Shown: positions 9,104 through 18,409, counted from the stretch's first letter. The stretch is DNA of 64,000 bases from SLST01 sp046538735 (GCA_046538735.1 JBKHII010000004.1:1-64000); one strand, 5' to 3'. Translations and numbers: made by a program. Notes: generated by a model from the sequence alone, not told the origin.

Positions 9104-10726
9104 CTACTGAAGCCGACCTTCGAACTCGGCGATCGATTCCTGCAACTCGGCCGATTGCGCGCGGGAGCGGGCAATGGCGCCCTGGAGGTGCTCCATCGAG
9201 TCGTCGATCATCTCGATCGATTGGGTGGCCGACTCGAGCGCCCGCTGCATCTCGGTCGCGAGACTCCGAATGCGATCGAGCTCGGTATTCGTCGCGTGCT
9301 GTCTCCCGGAAATCTCGTCGGAGCCGTCCCGGACGTGTGTGGAGGTCTCCTGGAGCACCTGCATGGCGTTCATGATCTCACGGCCGCCTTGGGACAACTC
9401 GGCGGTCGAACCGGTGATCTCCTCGAACGAGGTCGCTACCTGATCGACCTCGGCGGAGACGAGGTTCATGGCGCTCGTCATCTCCGCGGCGTAGCGTGCC
9501 GTCTCGTCGATGGAGCTCAACAAGCGTCGCAGGTTGTCGGAAATCGTCTGCGAGTTCTCGGCTGTGGAGCTCGCAAGCTTGCGGATCTCGTCCGCAACGA
9601 CCGCGAAACCGCGGCCGCTGTCTCCCGCGTGGGCTGCCTCGATCGCCGCGTTCATCGAGAGAAGGTTCGTCTGCGAGGCGATGTCGCCGACCATCGAGTT
9701 GATCTCGAGCAGCGCGTTCATCTCCGAGCGGGCGGTCTGGAACGAGCGGTTGGTTTCCTCGAGCGCGCGGAGGCCGCCCTGGACGACTTCGAGCAGCCGT
9801 CGGCTTGCTTCCATCCTGCCCGCCGTGATCTGCGCGACGGAATCGAGCGACGCCGACATCTCGTTCACGGACGCGGTCGATTCCTGCACGACGGTGTTCT
9901 GCTCGTCCACCTGGGCGTGGAAATCCACCACTCGCTCCGCAATCGCGGAGACGGATCCAAGCGCAGCGGTGAGGCTCTCGCCGAGCTCCCGGATGCTTCC
10001 GGCTATCCCGGTCAGCTCGGATCGGGTCTCCGCGACGCGGGCGCGAACCTCGCCGTAGTCGCGCTCGAGCGAGTGCGACGAGTCGAGCGATTCTCGCGCT
10101 CGCCTCGTGAGCGCCGCGAGATGATCGACTTGCCGGGAGGCCCGCCGCGCGTCCGCCTCGATTCGGCGAAGCGACCTGACGCTCGACGACGCGACGAGGA
10201 TCGCGATGAGGCACGTGATTGTGTAGACGACCAGCGCGACGAGCAGCGTCTCGGGGCCGCTCTGGGACGTCTCCTGGCCCGTCGTCGCCGGAAGGATCTT
10301 GAACACGGAGACGAGCGCGATCGTGACCAGACCGGCCACCGAGGTCGAGATCGTGTACCATTCGGACTCCGTCATCGCCACCGACAGCAGAACCGCCGGA
10401 ACCATGTAGAGCGCAACGTTGTAGATCCGGTACTGCGATTCGGGTTCCACGAGGGCGGAGAGGCCGATCAGGGCGGCGGTCGCGACGGCGAGCGGAGCGG
10501 TGCTCGCGAATCGGTAGCGCCCGCGACGGAGCATCGCGATCGAGACGACGAACACCGAGAGGATGACGAGCTCGATTGTCAGGTTCGTGAGGTCACCGCT
10601 CAGCGCGTCGCTCACGATCACGACCGGAAGGAGCGCGGAAATCAACACGAGCACGACGAAGACCGTGGGCGCTTTCGTCCGCACCACGATCCCCGCGTGT
10701 TCGTAGACCTCCGACAGCCGCTTCAT
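9104..10726 (-). CDS. Methyl-accepting chemotaxis protein without a periplasmic sensor domain
   Basis: A 540-residue chemoreceptor. The first about 190 residues form roughly six closely spaced membrane helices with only short loops, rather than the usual two helices around a periplasmic sensor. A long cytoplasmic coiled coil follows, with the conserved hairpin tip near residues 355-395 (AAIEAAHAGDSGRGFAVVADE). It signals to the CheA kinase to control motility. I choose the ATG at 10726, with GAGG six bases upstream, over the ATG at 10732. It is the third gene behind tkt and xylB, 8 bases after xylB, so it is presumably co-expressed with pentose metabolism and might sense a membrane or energy state. 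Confidence 0.92.
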   Translation of the reverse strand: MKRLSEVYEHAGIVVRTKAPTVFVVLVLISALLPVVIVSDALSGDLTNLTIELVILSVFVVSIAMLRRGRYRFASTAPLAVATAALIGLSALVEPESQYRIYNVALYMVPAVLLSVAMTESEWYTISTSVAGLVTIALVSVFKILPATTGQETSQSGPETLLVALVVYTITCLIAILVASSSVRSLRRIEADARRASRQVDHLAALTRRARESLDSSHSLERDYGEVRARVAETRSELTGIAGSIRELGESLTAALGSVSAIAERVVDFHAQVDEQNTVVQESTASVNEMSASLDSVAQITAGRMEASRRLLEVVQGGLRALEETNRSFQTARSEMNALLEINSMVGDIASQTNLLSMNAAIEAAHAGDSGRGFAVVADEIRKLASSTAENSQTISDNLRRLLSSIDETARYAAEMTSAMNLVSAEVDQVATSFEEITGSTAELSQGGREIMNAMQVLQETSTHVRDGSDEISGRQHATNTELDRIRSLATEMQRALESATQSIEMIDDSMEHLQGAIARSRAQSAELQESIAEFEGRLQ

Positions 10727-10734
10727 CACCATCC

Positions 10735-12246
10735 TCAGCCGAGCGCGCTGCGCAAGACATCCTTCCAATGCCGGAAGGCGTTTTCGTAGGCGACCTTCAC
10801 GTCCGACGTCAGGTCGTCCGGGGAGAAACGCTGCGCCAGACTGAGGCCGGCGAACGCTTCCCCGGGCGACGCGAAGATGCCCGCGCCGATCCCGGCGCCG
10901 CGAGCGGCTCCCTCGGCGCCGTCCGTCGAGTAGAGTTCCACGTCCGCCCCGCTCACGGCGGAGAAGGCGGTCCGGAAGAGCGGGCTCTGGAACATGTTCG
11001 CGTTGCCCGCCTTGATGAGATCGATCTGCATCCCCATGTCGCGCATGATCTCGAGCCCGTAGCCGAGCGCGAAGACGATGCCCTCCTGGCTCGCGCGCAG
11101 CAGATGCTCGCGGCGATGGACGTTGAAGTTGAGCCCGTGGATCGACGCGCCGATGTCGTTGTTCTCGAGCGTCCGCTCGGCACCGTTCCCGAACGGCAGG
11201 ACCACGAGGTCCTTGCTCCCGATCGGCGCCTGCTCGGCGATCTTGTTGATCTCCGGGTAGCTCACCGTGCCGCTCGGATTGTCCACGGTGTGCTGCTTCA
11301 TCCACCGGTTCGTGATTCCGGTCCCGTTCACGCAGAGCAACACGCCGTACCGCTTGCGATCGGGCGTGTGATTCACGTGGACGAAGGTGTTTACTCGCGA
11401 TTTCGGATCGTAGGCCGGTCGATCGACCACGCCGTAGACCACGCCCGAGGTTCCCGCGGTCGCGGCGAGCTCGCCGGGTTCGAGAACGCTCAGGCTGAGC
11501 GCGTTGTTCGGCTGGTCGCCCGCCCGATACGAGACCGGCGTGCCGGCGGGCACGCCGAGCTCCGCCGCGGCTTCGCTGGTGACCGTACCGTGGTCGCCGA
11601 AGCTCTGCGCGTACTTCGGCAGCAGGTCGGGGTCGAAGCCGAAGTAGTCCAGGAGGAATCCGGCCGGCGCCTCTTCCTGCGAGTCCCAGAGGATGCCCTC
11701 GGAGAGGCCGCTCGCGGTCGTCAGCAGCTCACCGGTCATGCGGTACGCGAGGTAGTCGCCCGGGAGCATCATCTTCCAGACGCTGTCGTAGAGCTGCGGC
11801 TCACGGTGCTTGACCCACGCGAGCTTCGCGGCCGTGAAGTTGCCCGGAGAGTTCAGCAGACGCGAGAGCGTCTCTTTTTCGCCGAGATCGGAAAACGCCT
11901 TCTCGCCGTAGGGGACGGCGCGGCTGTCGCACCAGATGATCGAAGGACGGAGCACCGTGCCGTTCTTGTCGATCACGACGAGACCGTGCATCTGATACGA
12001 GATGCCGATCGCACCGATGTCGTCTACCTCGGCCGCGTGATCCTTGCGGAGGATCGCGACCGCCTTGCACATGTGCTCCCACCAGAGATCGGGATGCTGC
12101 TCGGCCCATCCGGGCTGCTGCGCTTCCATGTCCAGCTCGGTTTCCGGGGATGTCGCGCTCGCGATCGCTCGGCCCTGCTCAATGCTGAGAAGGCTTGCCT
12201 TGATCGAGCTCGAACCGACGTCGAATCCAAGAAGATACCCTGCCAT
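10735..12246 (-). CDS. xylB: Xylulokinase (FGGY family)
   Basis: A 503-residue FGGY-family carbohydrate kinase, best matched to xylulokinase, which phosphorylates D-xylulose to xylulose 5-phosphate. The N-terminal ATPase motif FDVGSSSIKASL starts at residue 8, the substrate-site MHG segment (SYQMHGLV) is near residue 95, the catalytic base is the Asp of AGDQPNNAL near residue 242, and the C-terminal GNANMFQSPLF segment belongs to the xylulokinase group. It starts one base after the stop of tkt, whose product uses xylulose 5-phosphate, which supports the assignment. Other FGGY substrates remain possible. Confidence 0.9.
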   Translation of the reverse strand: MAGYLLGFDVGSSSIKASLLSIEQGRAIASATSPETELDMEAQQPGWAEQHPDLWWEHMCKAVAILRKDHAAEVDDIGAIGISYQMHGLVVIDKNGTVLRPSIIWCDSRAVPYGEKAFSDLGEKETLSRLLNSPGNFTAAKLAWVKHREPQLYDSVWKMMLPGDYLAYRMTGELLTTASGLSEGILWDSQEEAPAGFLLDYFGFDPDLLPKYAQSFGDHGTVTSEAAAELGVPAGTPVSYRAGDQPNNALSLSVLEPGELAATAGTSGVVYGVVDRPAYDPKSRVNTFVHVNHTPDRKRYGVLLCVNGTGITNRWMKQHTVDNPSGTVSYPEINKIAEQAPIGSKDLVVLPFGNGAERTLENNDIGASIHGLNFNVHRREHLLRASQEGIVFALGYGLEIMRDMGMQIDLIKAGNANMFQSPLFRTAFSAVSGADVELYSTDGAEGAARGAGIGAGIFASPGEAFAGLSLAQRFSPDDLTSDVKVAYENAFRHWKDVLRSALG

Positions 12247-12247
12247 A

Positions 12248-14218
12248 TCAGCCCTCCACCATGCGCTGGAGATTCTCGGCGGTGAACCCGAGGTGCTCGG
12301 CGACCTCCGGGCCCGGTCCCGACTCGCCGAACCGGTTGAGTGCGAAGGTGTGTTCGGGCGACGACGCGATCGCCTCCCAGCCCTGGCTCACGCCGACCTC
12401 CGCGGTAACGATCTTCGCGCCCTTCGGGAAGAGCTGTTCGCGGAAGAGCGAGTCCTGCTCTCGCAGCCGTTCGAGCGACATCACGGAAACAACGCGCACC
12501 TTCTTGCTCGACTTCTCCGCCGCCTCGAGCGCGAGGTTGACCTCGCTTCCGGTCGCAGCGATCACCACGTCCGGCGTGCCGTCCGTATCCTTCGCGATGT
12601 ACGCGCCCTTGCGCGCGTCTGCCTTCCATCCGGCCGGCTTCTCGTACGTAACGAGGTTCTGCCGCGTGAAGAGCAGCGCCGTGGGACCGGTGAGCCGCTC
12701 CATCGCCATGAGCCAGGCTTCGGCAGTTTCTTCTTCGTCGCCCGGACGGATCACCGTGACGTTCGGAATGCAGCGCAGCGCGGCCGCGTGCTCGATCGGC
12801 TGGTGCGTGGGACCGTCCTCACCCACGAAGATTGAATCGTGCGTGAAGACGTAGACCACCGGGAGCCCCATGATCGCGGCGAGTCGGATGGACGGGCGCA
12901 TGTAGTCGGAGAAGACGAGGAAGGTCGCGCAGAACGGCCGCCACAGCCCGTAGAGCGCGAGCCCGTTCGTCACGGCACCCATTCCGTGCTCCCGGACACC
13001 GAAGTTGATCGTTCGCCCGGTGGGAGTCTTCGTCGTGAAGAAGCCGTGCTGCGGCATGGCGGTGATGTTCGATCCCGCGAGGTCGGCCGATCCGCCGATG
13101 AACATCGGCATCGCATCGGCGATCGCGTTGAGGACCTTGCCGCTCGCCTTTCGGGTCGCGTTCTTGGCGCCGACCTCGTAGGCGGGGAGCTTCACGTCCT
13201 TGAGATAGCTCACGCCGCCGCCCTGCGAGGCGTCCCACTGCGCGGCAAGCTGCGGATTCTCGGTTCGCCACGCCTCGAACTCCTTCTTCCACTCGGCCCG
13301 GCGAGCGGCGAGCTCGGTCGCGCGCGCGCCGAAGTGAGCGGTGGCGTCCGGATGAATGAAGAACTCCTGATCCTCGGCAAGACCAAGGTTCTTTCGGGTC
13401 GCCTTGATCTCGTCTGCACCGAGCGGCGCGCCGTGGACGCCGTGCGTGCCGGCCTTGTTGGGAGCCCCGCGTCCGATGAGCGTCTTGAGCACGATGAAGC
13501 TCGGCTTGTCGGTTGTCTTCTGCGCCTTCTCGATTGCCTGCTCGATCGCCTTCGGGTCGTAGCCGTCGCAGTGCTGCACGTGCCAGCCGTACGCCTCGAA
13601 GCGCTTGCCCACGTCTTCGGTGAAGGTGATGTCCGTGCTTCCGTCGATCGAGATGTCGTTGTCGTCGTAGAAGGTGATGAGCTTGCCGAGCCCCAGATGG
13701 CCGGCCAGCGAGCACGCCTCCGAAGCCACGCCTTCCATCATGTCGCCGTCACCGACAAGCGCGTAGGTGAAGTGGTCCACGATCGTCCGCTTGTCCGTGT
13801 TGTACGTTCCCGCCGCCATCTGCTCTGCGATCGCCAGCCCCACGGCGTTCGAGATGCCTTGACCGAGCGGACCGGTCGTCGTCTCGATACCCACGGTGTA
13901 GCCGTACTCGGGGTGACCGGGGGTCTTCGACCCGACCTGGCGGAAGCGCTTCAGCTCGTCCAACGGGAGGTCGAATCCCGCAAGGTGGAGCAGCGAATAG
14001 AGAAACATGGAGCCGTGGCCCGCCGAGAGCACGAAACGGTCTCGATTCGGCCACGAGGGGTCCTTCGGGTCGTAGTTCATGACCTCGCCGTAGAGCAGCG
14101 CGCCAAGCTCGGCGCAGCCCATCGGCAGTCCGGGGTGTCCTGAATTCGCGGCCTCAACCGCGTCCATCGAGAGTGATCTGATCGAGAGCGCAATCGCATC
14201 GATCTTTGCCTGATCCAT
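12248..14218 (-). CDS. tkt: Transketolase
   Basis: A full-length 656-residue transketolase, which moves two-carbon units between sugar phosphates in the pentose phosphate pathway using thiamine diphosphate. Visible are the N-terminal GHPGLPMG substrate motif, the GDGDMMEG part of the thiamine-diphosphate fold near residue 155, the pyrimidine-domain segment with the conserved GVREHGMG, and the catalytic THDSIFVGEDGPTHQP stretch. The start at 14218 has GGAGGAAA upstream, a normal Shine-Dalgarno sequence, so this operon leader is not leaderless. It heads tkt-xylB-mcp and is divergent from leuB. Confidence 0.97.
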   Translation of the reverse strand: MDQAKIDAIALSIRSLSMDAVEAANSGHPGLPMGCAELGALLYGEVMNYDPKDPSWPNRDRFVLSAGHGSMFLYSLLHLAGFDLPLDELKRFRQVGSKTPGHPEYGYTVGIETTTGPLGQGISNAVGLAIAEQMAAGTYNTDKRTIVDHFTYALVGDGDMMEGVASEACSLAGHLGLGKLITFYDDNDISIDGSTDITFTEDVGKRFEAYGWHVQHCDGYDPKAIEQAIEKAQKTTDKPSFIVLKTLIGRGAPNKAGTHGVHGAPLGADEIKATRKNLGLAEDQEFFIHPDATAHFGARATELAARRAEWKKEFEAWRTENPQLAAQWDASQGGGVSYLKDVKLPAYEVGAKNATRKASGKVLNAIADAMPMFIGGSADLAGSNITAMPQHGFFTTKTPTGRTINFGVREHGMGAVTNGLALYGLWRPFCATFLVFSDYMRPSIRLAAIMGLPVVYVFTHDSIFVGEDGPTHQPIEHAAALRCIPNVTVIRPGDEEETAEAWLMAMERLTGPTALLFTRQNLVTYEKPAGWKADARKGAYIAKDTDGTPDVVIAATGSEVNLALEAAEKSSKKVRVVSVMSLERLREQDSLFREQLFPKGAKIVTAEVGVSQGWEAIASSPEHTFALNRFGESGPGPEVAEHLGFTAENLQRMVEG

Positions 14219-14246
14219 TGATTTCCTCCGACTATGTTATGTCCGC

Positions 14247-14276
14247 ATCATACCAAGGATTGGTCCCAGCTGTCAC
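14247..14276 (-). promoter_or_regulatory. Promoter of tkt-xylB-mcp
   Basis: On the minus strand GTGACA and TATGAT are separated by 18 bases. The predicted start gives a leader of about 20 bases containing the GGAGGAAA ribosome-binding site of tkt. Confidence 0.5.
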
Positions 14277-14309
14277 GGTTGGTCGCTTCCGGCGCTCGTG
14301 CGACCCTGA

Positions 14310-14315
14310 TACAAT
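14310..14315 (+). promoter_or_regulatory. -10 box TACAAT abutting leuB
   Basis: TACAAT ends 7 bases before the leuB ATG at 14323. The hexamer at the -35 distance (TTCCGG) is weak. No ribosome-binding site fits between the box and the start codon. Confidence 0.5.
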
Positions 14316-14322
14316 CGCGGCC

Positions 14323-15414
14323 ATGCGCATTGCAGTACTCCCCGGCGACGGAATCGGACCAGAGGTCATGGCAGAGGCACGGAAGGTGCTCGCGGAAGTA
14401 TCGCGGGTCTTCCGCGTGGAGATCGAAACGGACGAAGCGGACGTGGGCGGGATCGCGATCGATAATCACGGTACCGCGCTCCCGGAATCCACGCTCGAGA
14501 CGTGCAGAGAGGCCGACGCGGTGCTCTTCGGGTCGGTCGGTGGCCCCAAGTGGGAATCGCTCCCCCCGGAACGACAGCCCGAGCGAGCAGCGCTCCTGCC
14601 GCTTCGCAAGACGTTCAAGCTCTTCGCCAATCTGCGACCGGCGATCATCTTCCCCGAGCTCGTCTCCGCGTCACCGGTCCGCGCGGACATCATCGGTGAC
14701 GGACTCGATCTGCTCGTCGTCCGCGAGCTGACCGGCGGCATCTACTTCGGCGAGCCGAAGTCGCGCGACGACAACCGCGGTGTGGACACGATGGTCTACA
14801 CGCGCGAGGAGATCGAACGAATCGCCCGCGTGGGATTCGAGGCTGCGCGCGCGCGCAGCAGGAAGCTCTGCTCGATCGACAAGGCCAACGTGCTGCAGAC
14901 GATGGTGCTCTGGCGCCAGGTCGTGACCGAGATCGGGTCGGAGTACCCGGACGTGGAGCTCTCGCACATGTACGTTGACAACGCGGCGATGCAGCTCGTA
15001 CGAAACCCGCGTCAGTTCGACGTAGTGCTCTGCGGCAACATGTTCGGCGACATCCTCTCGGACGAGGCATCGATGATCACCGGCTCGCTCGGTCTCCTGC
15101 CGAGCGCCTCGCTCGCCGAGTCGCGCCCGGGGAGCCTGGACGCGCCCGTGTTCGGGCTCTACGAGCCGGCCGGCGGCAGCGCCCCCGACATCGCCGGGCG
15201 CGGCATTGCGAACCCGATCGCGCAGATCCTCTCCGCGGCGCTGATGCTCCGGCACAGTTTCGGGATGGAGGAGGCCTACCAGGCGGTGATGAACGCCGTC
15301 GCGGGAACGCTTCGGGCAGGATATCGGACGGCCGATATCGTGGAAGCCGGTCGCTCGGCGGTCACCACGAGCGAGATGGGCGATCAGATCGCCGAACGCG
15401 TGATCGCGGGGTAA
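14323..15414 (+). CDS. leuB: 3-isopropylmalate dehydrogenase
   Basis: A complete 363-residue LeuB, the NAD-dependent enzyme of leucine biosynthesis that oxidises and decarboxylates 3-isopropylmalate. It begins MRIAVLPGDGIGPEVM, has the substrate arginines around LRPAIIFPEL, RELTGGIYFGEP near residue 140, the SIDKANVL and MYVDNAAMQL metal-site segments, and the adenine-binding EPAGGSAPDIAG loop. The frame is open further upstream, but this start aligns with the family and follows a TACAAT -10 box by 7 bases, suggesting a leaderless message. No other leu gene is in the window. It converges on the hisE gene with a 15-base gap. Confidence 0.97.
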   Translation: MRIAVLPGDGIGPEVMAEARKVLAEVSRVFRVEIETDEADVGGIAIDNHGTALPESTLETCREADAVLFGSVGGPKWESLPPERQPERAALLPLRKTFKLFANLRPAIIFPELVSASPVRADIIGDGLDLLVVRELTGGIYFGEPKSRDDNRGVDTMVYTREEIERIARVGFEAARARSRKLCSIDKANVLQTMVLWRQVVTEIGSEYPDVELSHMYVDNAAMQLVRNPRQFDVVLCGNMFGDILSDEASMITGSLGLLPSASLAESRPGSLDAPVFGLYEPAGGSAPDIAGRGIANPIAQILSAALMLRHSFGMEEAYQAVMNAVAGTLRAGYRTADIVEAGRSAVTTSEMGDQIAERVIAG

Positions 15415-15429
15415 GGACGGCCGGTCCGA

Positions 15430-16089
15430 TCAGCGACGGTCGAGCTCGGCGGCGATCTCGGCGAGGCTGATCCCTTCGTTCTCGAGCAGGACCAGGACGT
15501 GGTAGAGAAAGTCGGCGGTCTCGCCCACGAGTTCCTCCCGGCTCGAAGCGAGGAGCAGCTCGATCGCCTCCTCGCCCGCCTTCTTGCGGATCTTCTCCGC
15601 GCCGGACGAGAAGAGATGCGTGGTATAGCTCCCTTCGGGCATCGCGGCGTGCCGGGCGGCGATCACCTTGGCGAGATCGCGGAGCACGGCGCCGATGTCG
15701 GCGGAGGCGGCAGGCTCGCTCGGTGTGCTCACGGCGGGTGCCGCCGGGCGCGCTGAGGATGCGGACGCGGCCGGCGCGGTCGGCGGTACCGCCTCGGCGT
15801 CCGCGGTCGCAGGCGCGGTGGGCGCCGCCGAGCGGTCGGCACCGAGGGTGTCCGGGTCGGGGAGCTGCGCGAGGCGCGCCTGGTACCATCCGTGGTTCTC
15901 GCGAATCGTGGCCGCAATCGTCTCGTAGAAGGGCAGCAGTCGTCGCGTGCCGGGGTGAAGCGCCCAGAGACGCCCGCGTTCGACCGTCTTGCGGAATCCT
16001 TTCTCGTTCTCCTCGAGGACTTGGATCGGGGCGCCGTCCGGACCGCAGACGACGAGGGGGCGGGCGTCGGTTCGGTCGTTGTCGCGCAT
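15430..16089 (-). CDS. hisE: Phosphoribosyl-ATP diphosphatase (HisE) fused to a degenerate HisI-like domain
   Basis: A 219-residue protein in three parts. The C-terminal about 90 residues are a convincing HisE domain (SGAEKIRKKAGEEAIELLLAS... ETADFLYHVLVLL), which hydrolyses phosphoribosyl-ATP to phosphoribosyl-AMP in histidine biosynthesis. The N-terminal about 70 residues resemble the opening of HisI (cyclohydrolase) but lack its WSRSR and Cys-rich metal-binding motifs, so that half is probably inactive. Between them lies an Ala/Pro-rich linker of roughly 55 residues. The ATG at 16089 shares a base with the hisA stop (TGATG) and has GGAG 7 bases upstream, so it is coupled to hisA. Confidence 0.82.
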   Translation of the reverse strand: MRDNDRTDARPLVVCGPDGAPIQVLEENEKGFRKTVERGRLWALHPGTRRLLPFYETIAATIRENHGWYQARLAQLPDPDTLGADRSAAPTAPATADAEAVPPTAPAASASSARPAAPAVSTPSEPAASADIGAVLRDLAKVIAARHAAMPEGSYTTHLFSSGAEKIRKKAGEEAIELLLASSREELVGETADFLYHVLVLLENEGISLAEIAAELDRR

Positions 16090-16838
16090 CACCACTCCAT
16101 CTGATCGGTTCCGGCCGCGACCGGGTCCTTGAAAAGCTCCTGCAAATCGATCCGCCCCTCGTAGATCGCCTTCCCAACGATCGTGCCCACGACGTTCTTG
16201 GCCGCCGTGGAGCGAACTCTCTCGAGGTCGTCCATCGAGCCGATTCCGCCGCTCAGAATGACCGGCAGGCCGGAGGCCTCGGCCATCGCGTTCGTCCGTG
16301 CGATGTCCGGTCCCTCGAGCGTGCCGTCCCGCGCGATGTTCGTGTAGATGATGCCGGCTACGCGCGCTTCCCTGGCTTTCTTCGCGAGGTCGAGGTCCTT
16401 GATCTGCGTCTCCTTCTCCCAGCCGGAGATACGCACCATGCCGTCCAGCGCGTCAATGCCAACGAGGAAGACCTCGCCGTAGTGCGCGACCCAACCGGCG
16501 ACGTTCTCGGGGCGACGCGCGAATGCGGTCCCCACGACGAGCCGGTCGATTCCAAGATCGAGCAGCTCTTCGATGTCCTCGTCTCGGCGGATGCCGCCGC
16601 CCAACTGGATCGTTGCGTCGACCGCTCGCCGGATCTTCCGGATCTTCTTCCGGTTCGTGCGGCTGTCGCCCCGGGCTGCGTCCAGGTCGACCACGTGGAT
16701 CCGCTTCGCACCGGCGTCCGCGAACTTGCGCGCCATCACGACCGGATCGCGCTCGTAAATGGTGGCTTCCTGGTAGTCACCCTGAACGAGGCGAACGCAC
16801 TCTCCGCCCAGAATGTCGATTGCAGGTATGACGGTCAT
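16089..16838 (-). CDS. hisA: HisA, ProFAR isomerase of histidine biosynthesis
   Basis: HisA, 249 residues, a (beta-alpha)8 barrel that isomerises ProFAR to PRFAR. The catalytic Asp is in AIDILGG at residue 7-8; the paired Asp is in GIDALDGMVRISGW; the phosphate-binding loops are QLGGGIRRDEDI and ILSGGIGSMDDL. The ATG at 16838 has GGGAG upstream. It is followed by hisE with a one-base overlap and preceded by the FGGY kinase gene at a 53-base gap holding a TATATT sequence on the minus strand that could be a separate -10 box. The remaining his genes are not in the window. Confidence 0.96.
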   Translation of the reverse strand: MTVIPAIDILGGECVRLVQGDYQEATIYERDPVVMARKFADAGAKRIHVVDLDAARGDSRTNRKKIRKIRRAVDATIQLGGGIRRDEDIEELLDLGIDRLVVGTAFARRPENVAGWVAHYGEVFLVGIDALDGMVRISGWEKETQIKDLDLAKKAREARVAGIIYTNIARDGTLEGPDIARTNAMAEASGLPVILSGGIGSMDDLERVRSTAAKNVVGTIVGKAIYEGRIDLQELFKDPVAAGTDQMEW

Positions 16839-16891
16839 GGCACACTCCCGAATTGGTGTCCCCGAAATATACGAAAACGGGGGGTCCGTAG

Positions 16892-18409
16892 CTACGCCGG
16901 ATCGGCTTCCAGTCGCCTCCGGAACGCCGAGACATACTCGTCCAGACCGGGCAACTCGACCGCACCCACGGGCTCCTCAACGAGATCGAACCGATCGCCG
17001 AGACCGGCGACGGGCACGCCCTCGAACACCGCCCAACCGAGGAGAGCCGCGCCGAACGAGGTTGCCTCGGGCATGCCGCTGAGACGGAACCGAACGTCCG
17101 GCAAGAGCGTCGCAAGGAGCGCGTTGTAGTCGTGGTTCGAGCGGAACCCGCCCTCCGTGTAGACGGTGACGCCGGACCTCAAGCCCACTCGCTCGAGCGC
17201 GGTGACGGTCTGAACGGCAAGCGAGAGGTTGAGCACGGCAAACGCCCGCTTTGCGTTCGACATGAGCTCGGGCAGGCGCGCCCCGGATTGCACCTCCTCG
17301 AGCGTGAACTCCTCGTCGTGGTCCACGATCCGTGCCCGAGAATCCGGGAACTGACCGGTGCCCGGTACCACGGCCGGCAGGATGAACTCGGCTGCTTCCT
17401 TCACGACGTCCCGGTAGATCTTCGGATCGAACTCGGGGAGATCGGTCATTCCGAACCGCTCACGCATGAGCGTCGTGTAGGTCTCGAACTCGAGCCCTCC
17501 CATCAGGATCGACGTCTTCACCGGTCGGCGAAAGGCCGACATGTTGTAGAAGACGGCCTTTCCGATCTCGTCCTGGTGGAACGAGACGTGGTCCTGCGGA
17601 TGCATGGCGACGCACCACGTCCCGGTCGAGTTCACGATGAGATCCTCTCCGGGACGTTTCACGAGATAGGGAAGCAGCGAGGCGTTCGAATCGTGGATGC
17701 CTACGACCACCTCCGTCTCGGGCGAGAGTCCCGTTCGTCCGGCGACGGCGGGATCGAGAAGACCGAGGATCCGCCCCGGCTCCTCGATCGGCTCGGGGAG
17801 CAGATCGCGGATCCCGAGCTTGTCCGCGACGAAGGAGTAGCCGGTCGACTCGAAGTCGAGGAGGTAGGTGTGGCATGCCGCGTACGTGTAGTCGGCCGCG
17901 ATCTTCCCGGTGAGCCGGTAGGCGAGATACTGCGAATAGAAGAGGACGCTGCGGACACGCTCCCAATCGGAGGCCCGGGTCTGTTGGAGAAAGAAGACCC
18001 CTTGCGCCACATTGAGGAGCGCCGGCAGCTGTACCGTTGCGGTCGTCCGCTGGAGGTCGTCCGGAGCGCCGACGAGCTCGTAGAAGCGTCTGTGATACGC
18101 CTCGCCGGGCTCGTACGTGTAGTCGACGATGGGAATCGCGAGCTCACCGTTCGCGTCCACGCAGGCGAAGGTCGCGCCGTGCGCGGCGATCGAGACGAGC
18201 CCGATCTCGTAGCGCGCGCCGAGCGCAGAGAGCGCGTCCAGGAGCCACTCCTCGATCTCTTCGGACGGAACCCACGGCACGCCGTCCCGGTCGATCGACT
18301 CGAAGGCGCGGCTGCGGCCGTCCACAAGCTCGAGCGACTCGTCGTAGACGTGCGCTTTCTTGTTGGTCTTGCCGATGTCCAGGACGGCGACGTGGCGACC
18401 GCTCCTCAC
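16892..18409 (-). CDS. FGGY-family carbohydrate kinase (L-fuculo/L-rhamnulokinase-like)
   Basis: A 505-residue FGGY kinase of the rhamnulokinase/fuculokinase-like branch. The N-terminus has LDIGKTNKKAHV, the substrate segment is AAHGATF, the hinge reads GIHDSNASLLPYL (Asp of the HDSNAS motif as catalytic base), and the ATP motif NSTGTWC follows. It starts at the GTG at 18409, which overlaps the stop of the class II aldolase gene (GTGA) with GGAGG six bases upstream. Kinase followed by aldolase cleavage is the standard route for L-rhamnose, L-fucose or L-xylulose, so the two genes probably act in sequence on one deoxy- or ketosugar. The isomerase and transporter are not in the window. Confidence 0.85.
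   Translation of the reverse strand: MRSGRHVAVLDIGKTNKKAHVYDESLELVDGRSRAFESIDRDGVPWVPSEEIEEWLLDALSALGARYEIGLVSIAAHGATFACVDANGELAIPIVDYTYEPGEAYHRRFYELVGAPDDLQRTTATVQLPALLNVAQGVFFLQQTRASDWERVRSVLFYSQYLAYRLTGKIAADYTYAACHTYLLDFESTGYSFVADKLGIRDLLPEPIEEPGRILGLLDPAVAGRTGLSPETEVVVGIHDSNASLLPYLVKRPGEDLIVNSTGTWCVAMHPQDHVSFHQDEIGKAVFYNMSAFRRPVKTSILMGGLEFETYTTLMRERFGMTDLPEFDPKIYRDVVKEAAEFILPAVVPGTGQFPDSRARIVDHDEEFTLEEVQSGARLPELMSNAKRAFAVLNLSLAVQTVTALERVGLRSGVTVYTEGGFRSNHDYNALLATLLPDVRFRLSGMPEATSFGAALLGWAVFEGVPVAGLGDRFDLVEEPVGAVELPGLDEYVSAFRRRLEADPA

Noticed and set aside
10768..14143. Long open frames on the plus strand opposite xylB and tkt (about 505 and 434 codons), and similar ones opposite radA, lnt and the FapA-like gene
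   Set aside because: They are rich in Arg, Glu, Val and His with no motifs and mirror the third-position GC bias of the real genes on the other strand.
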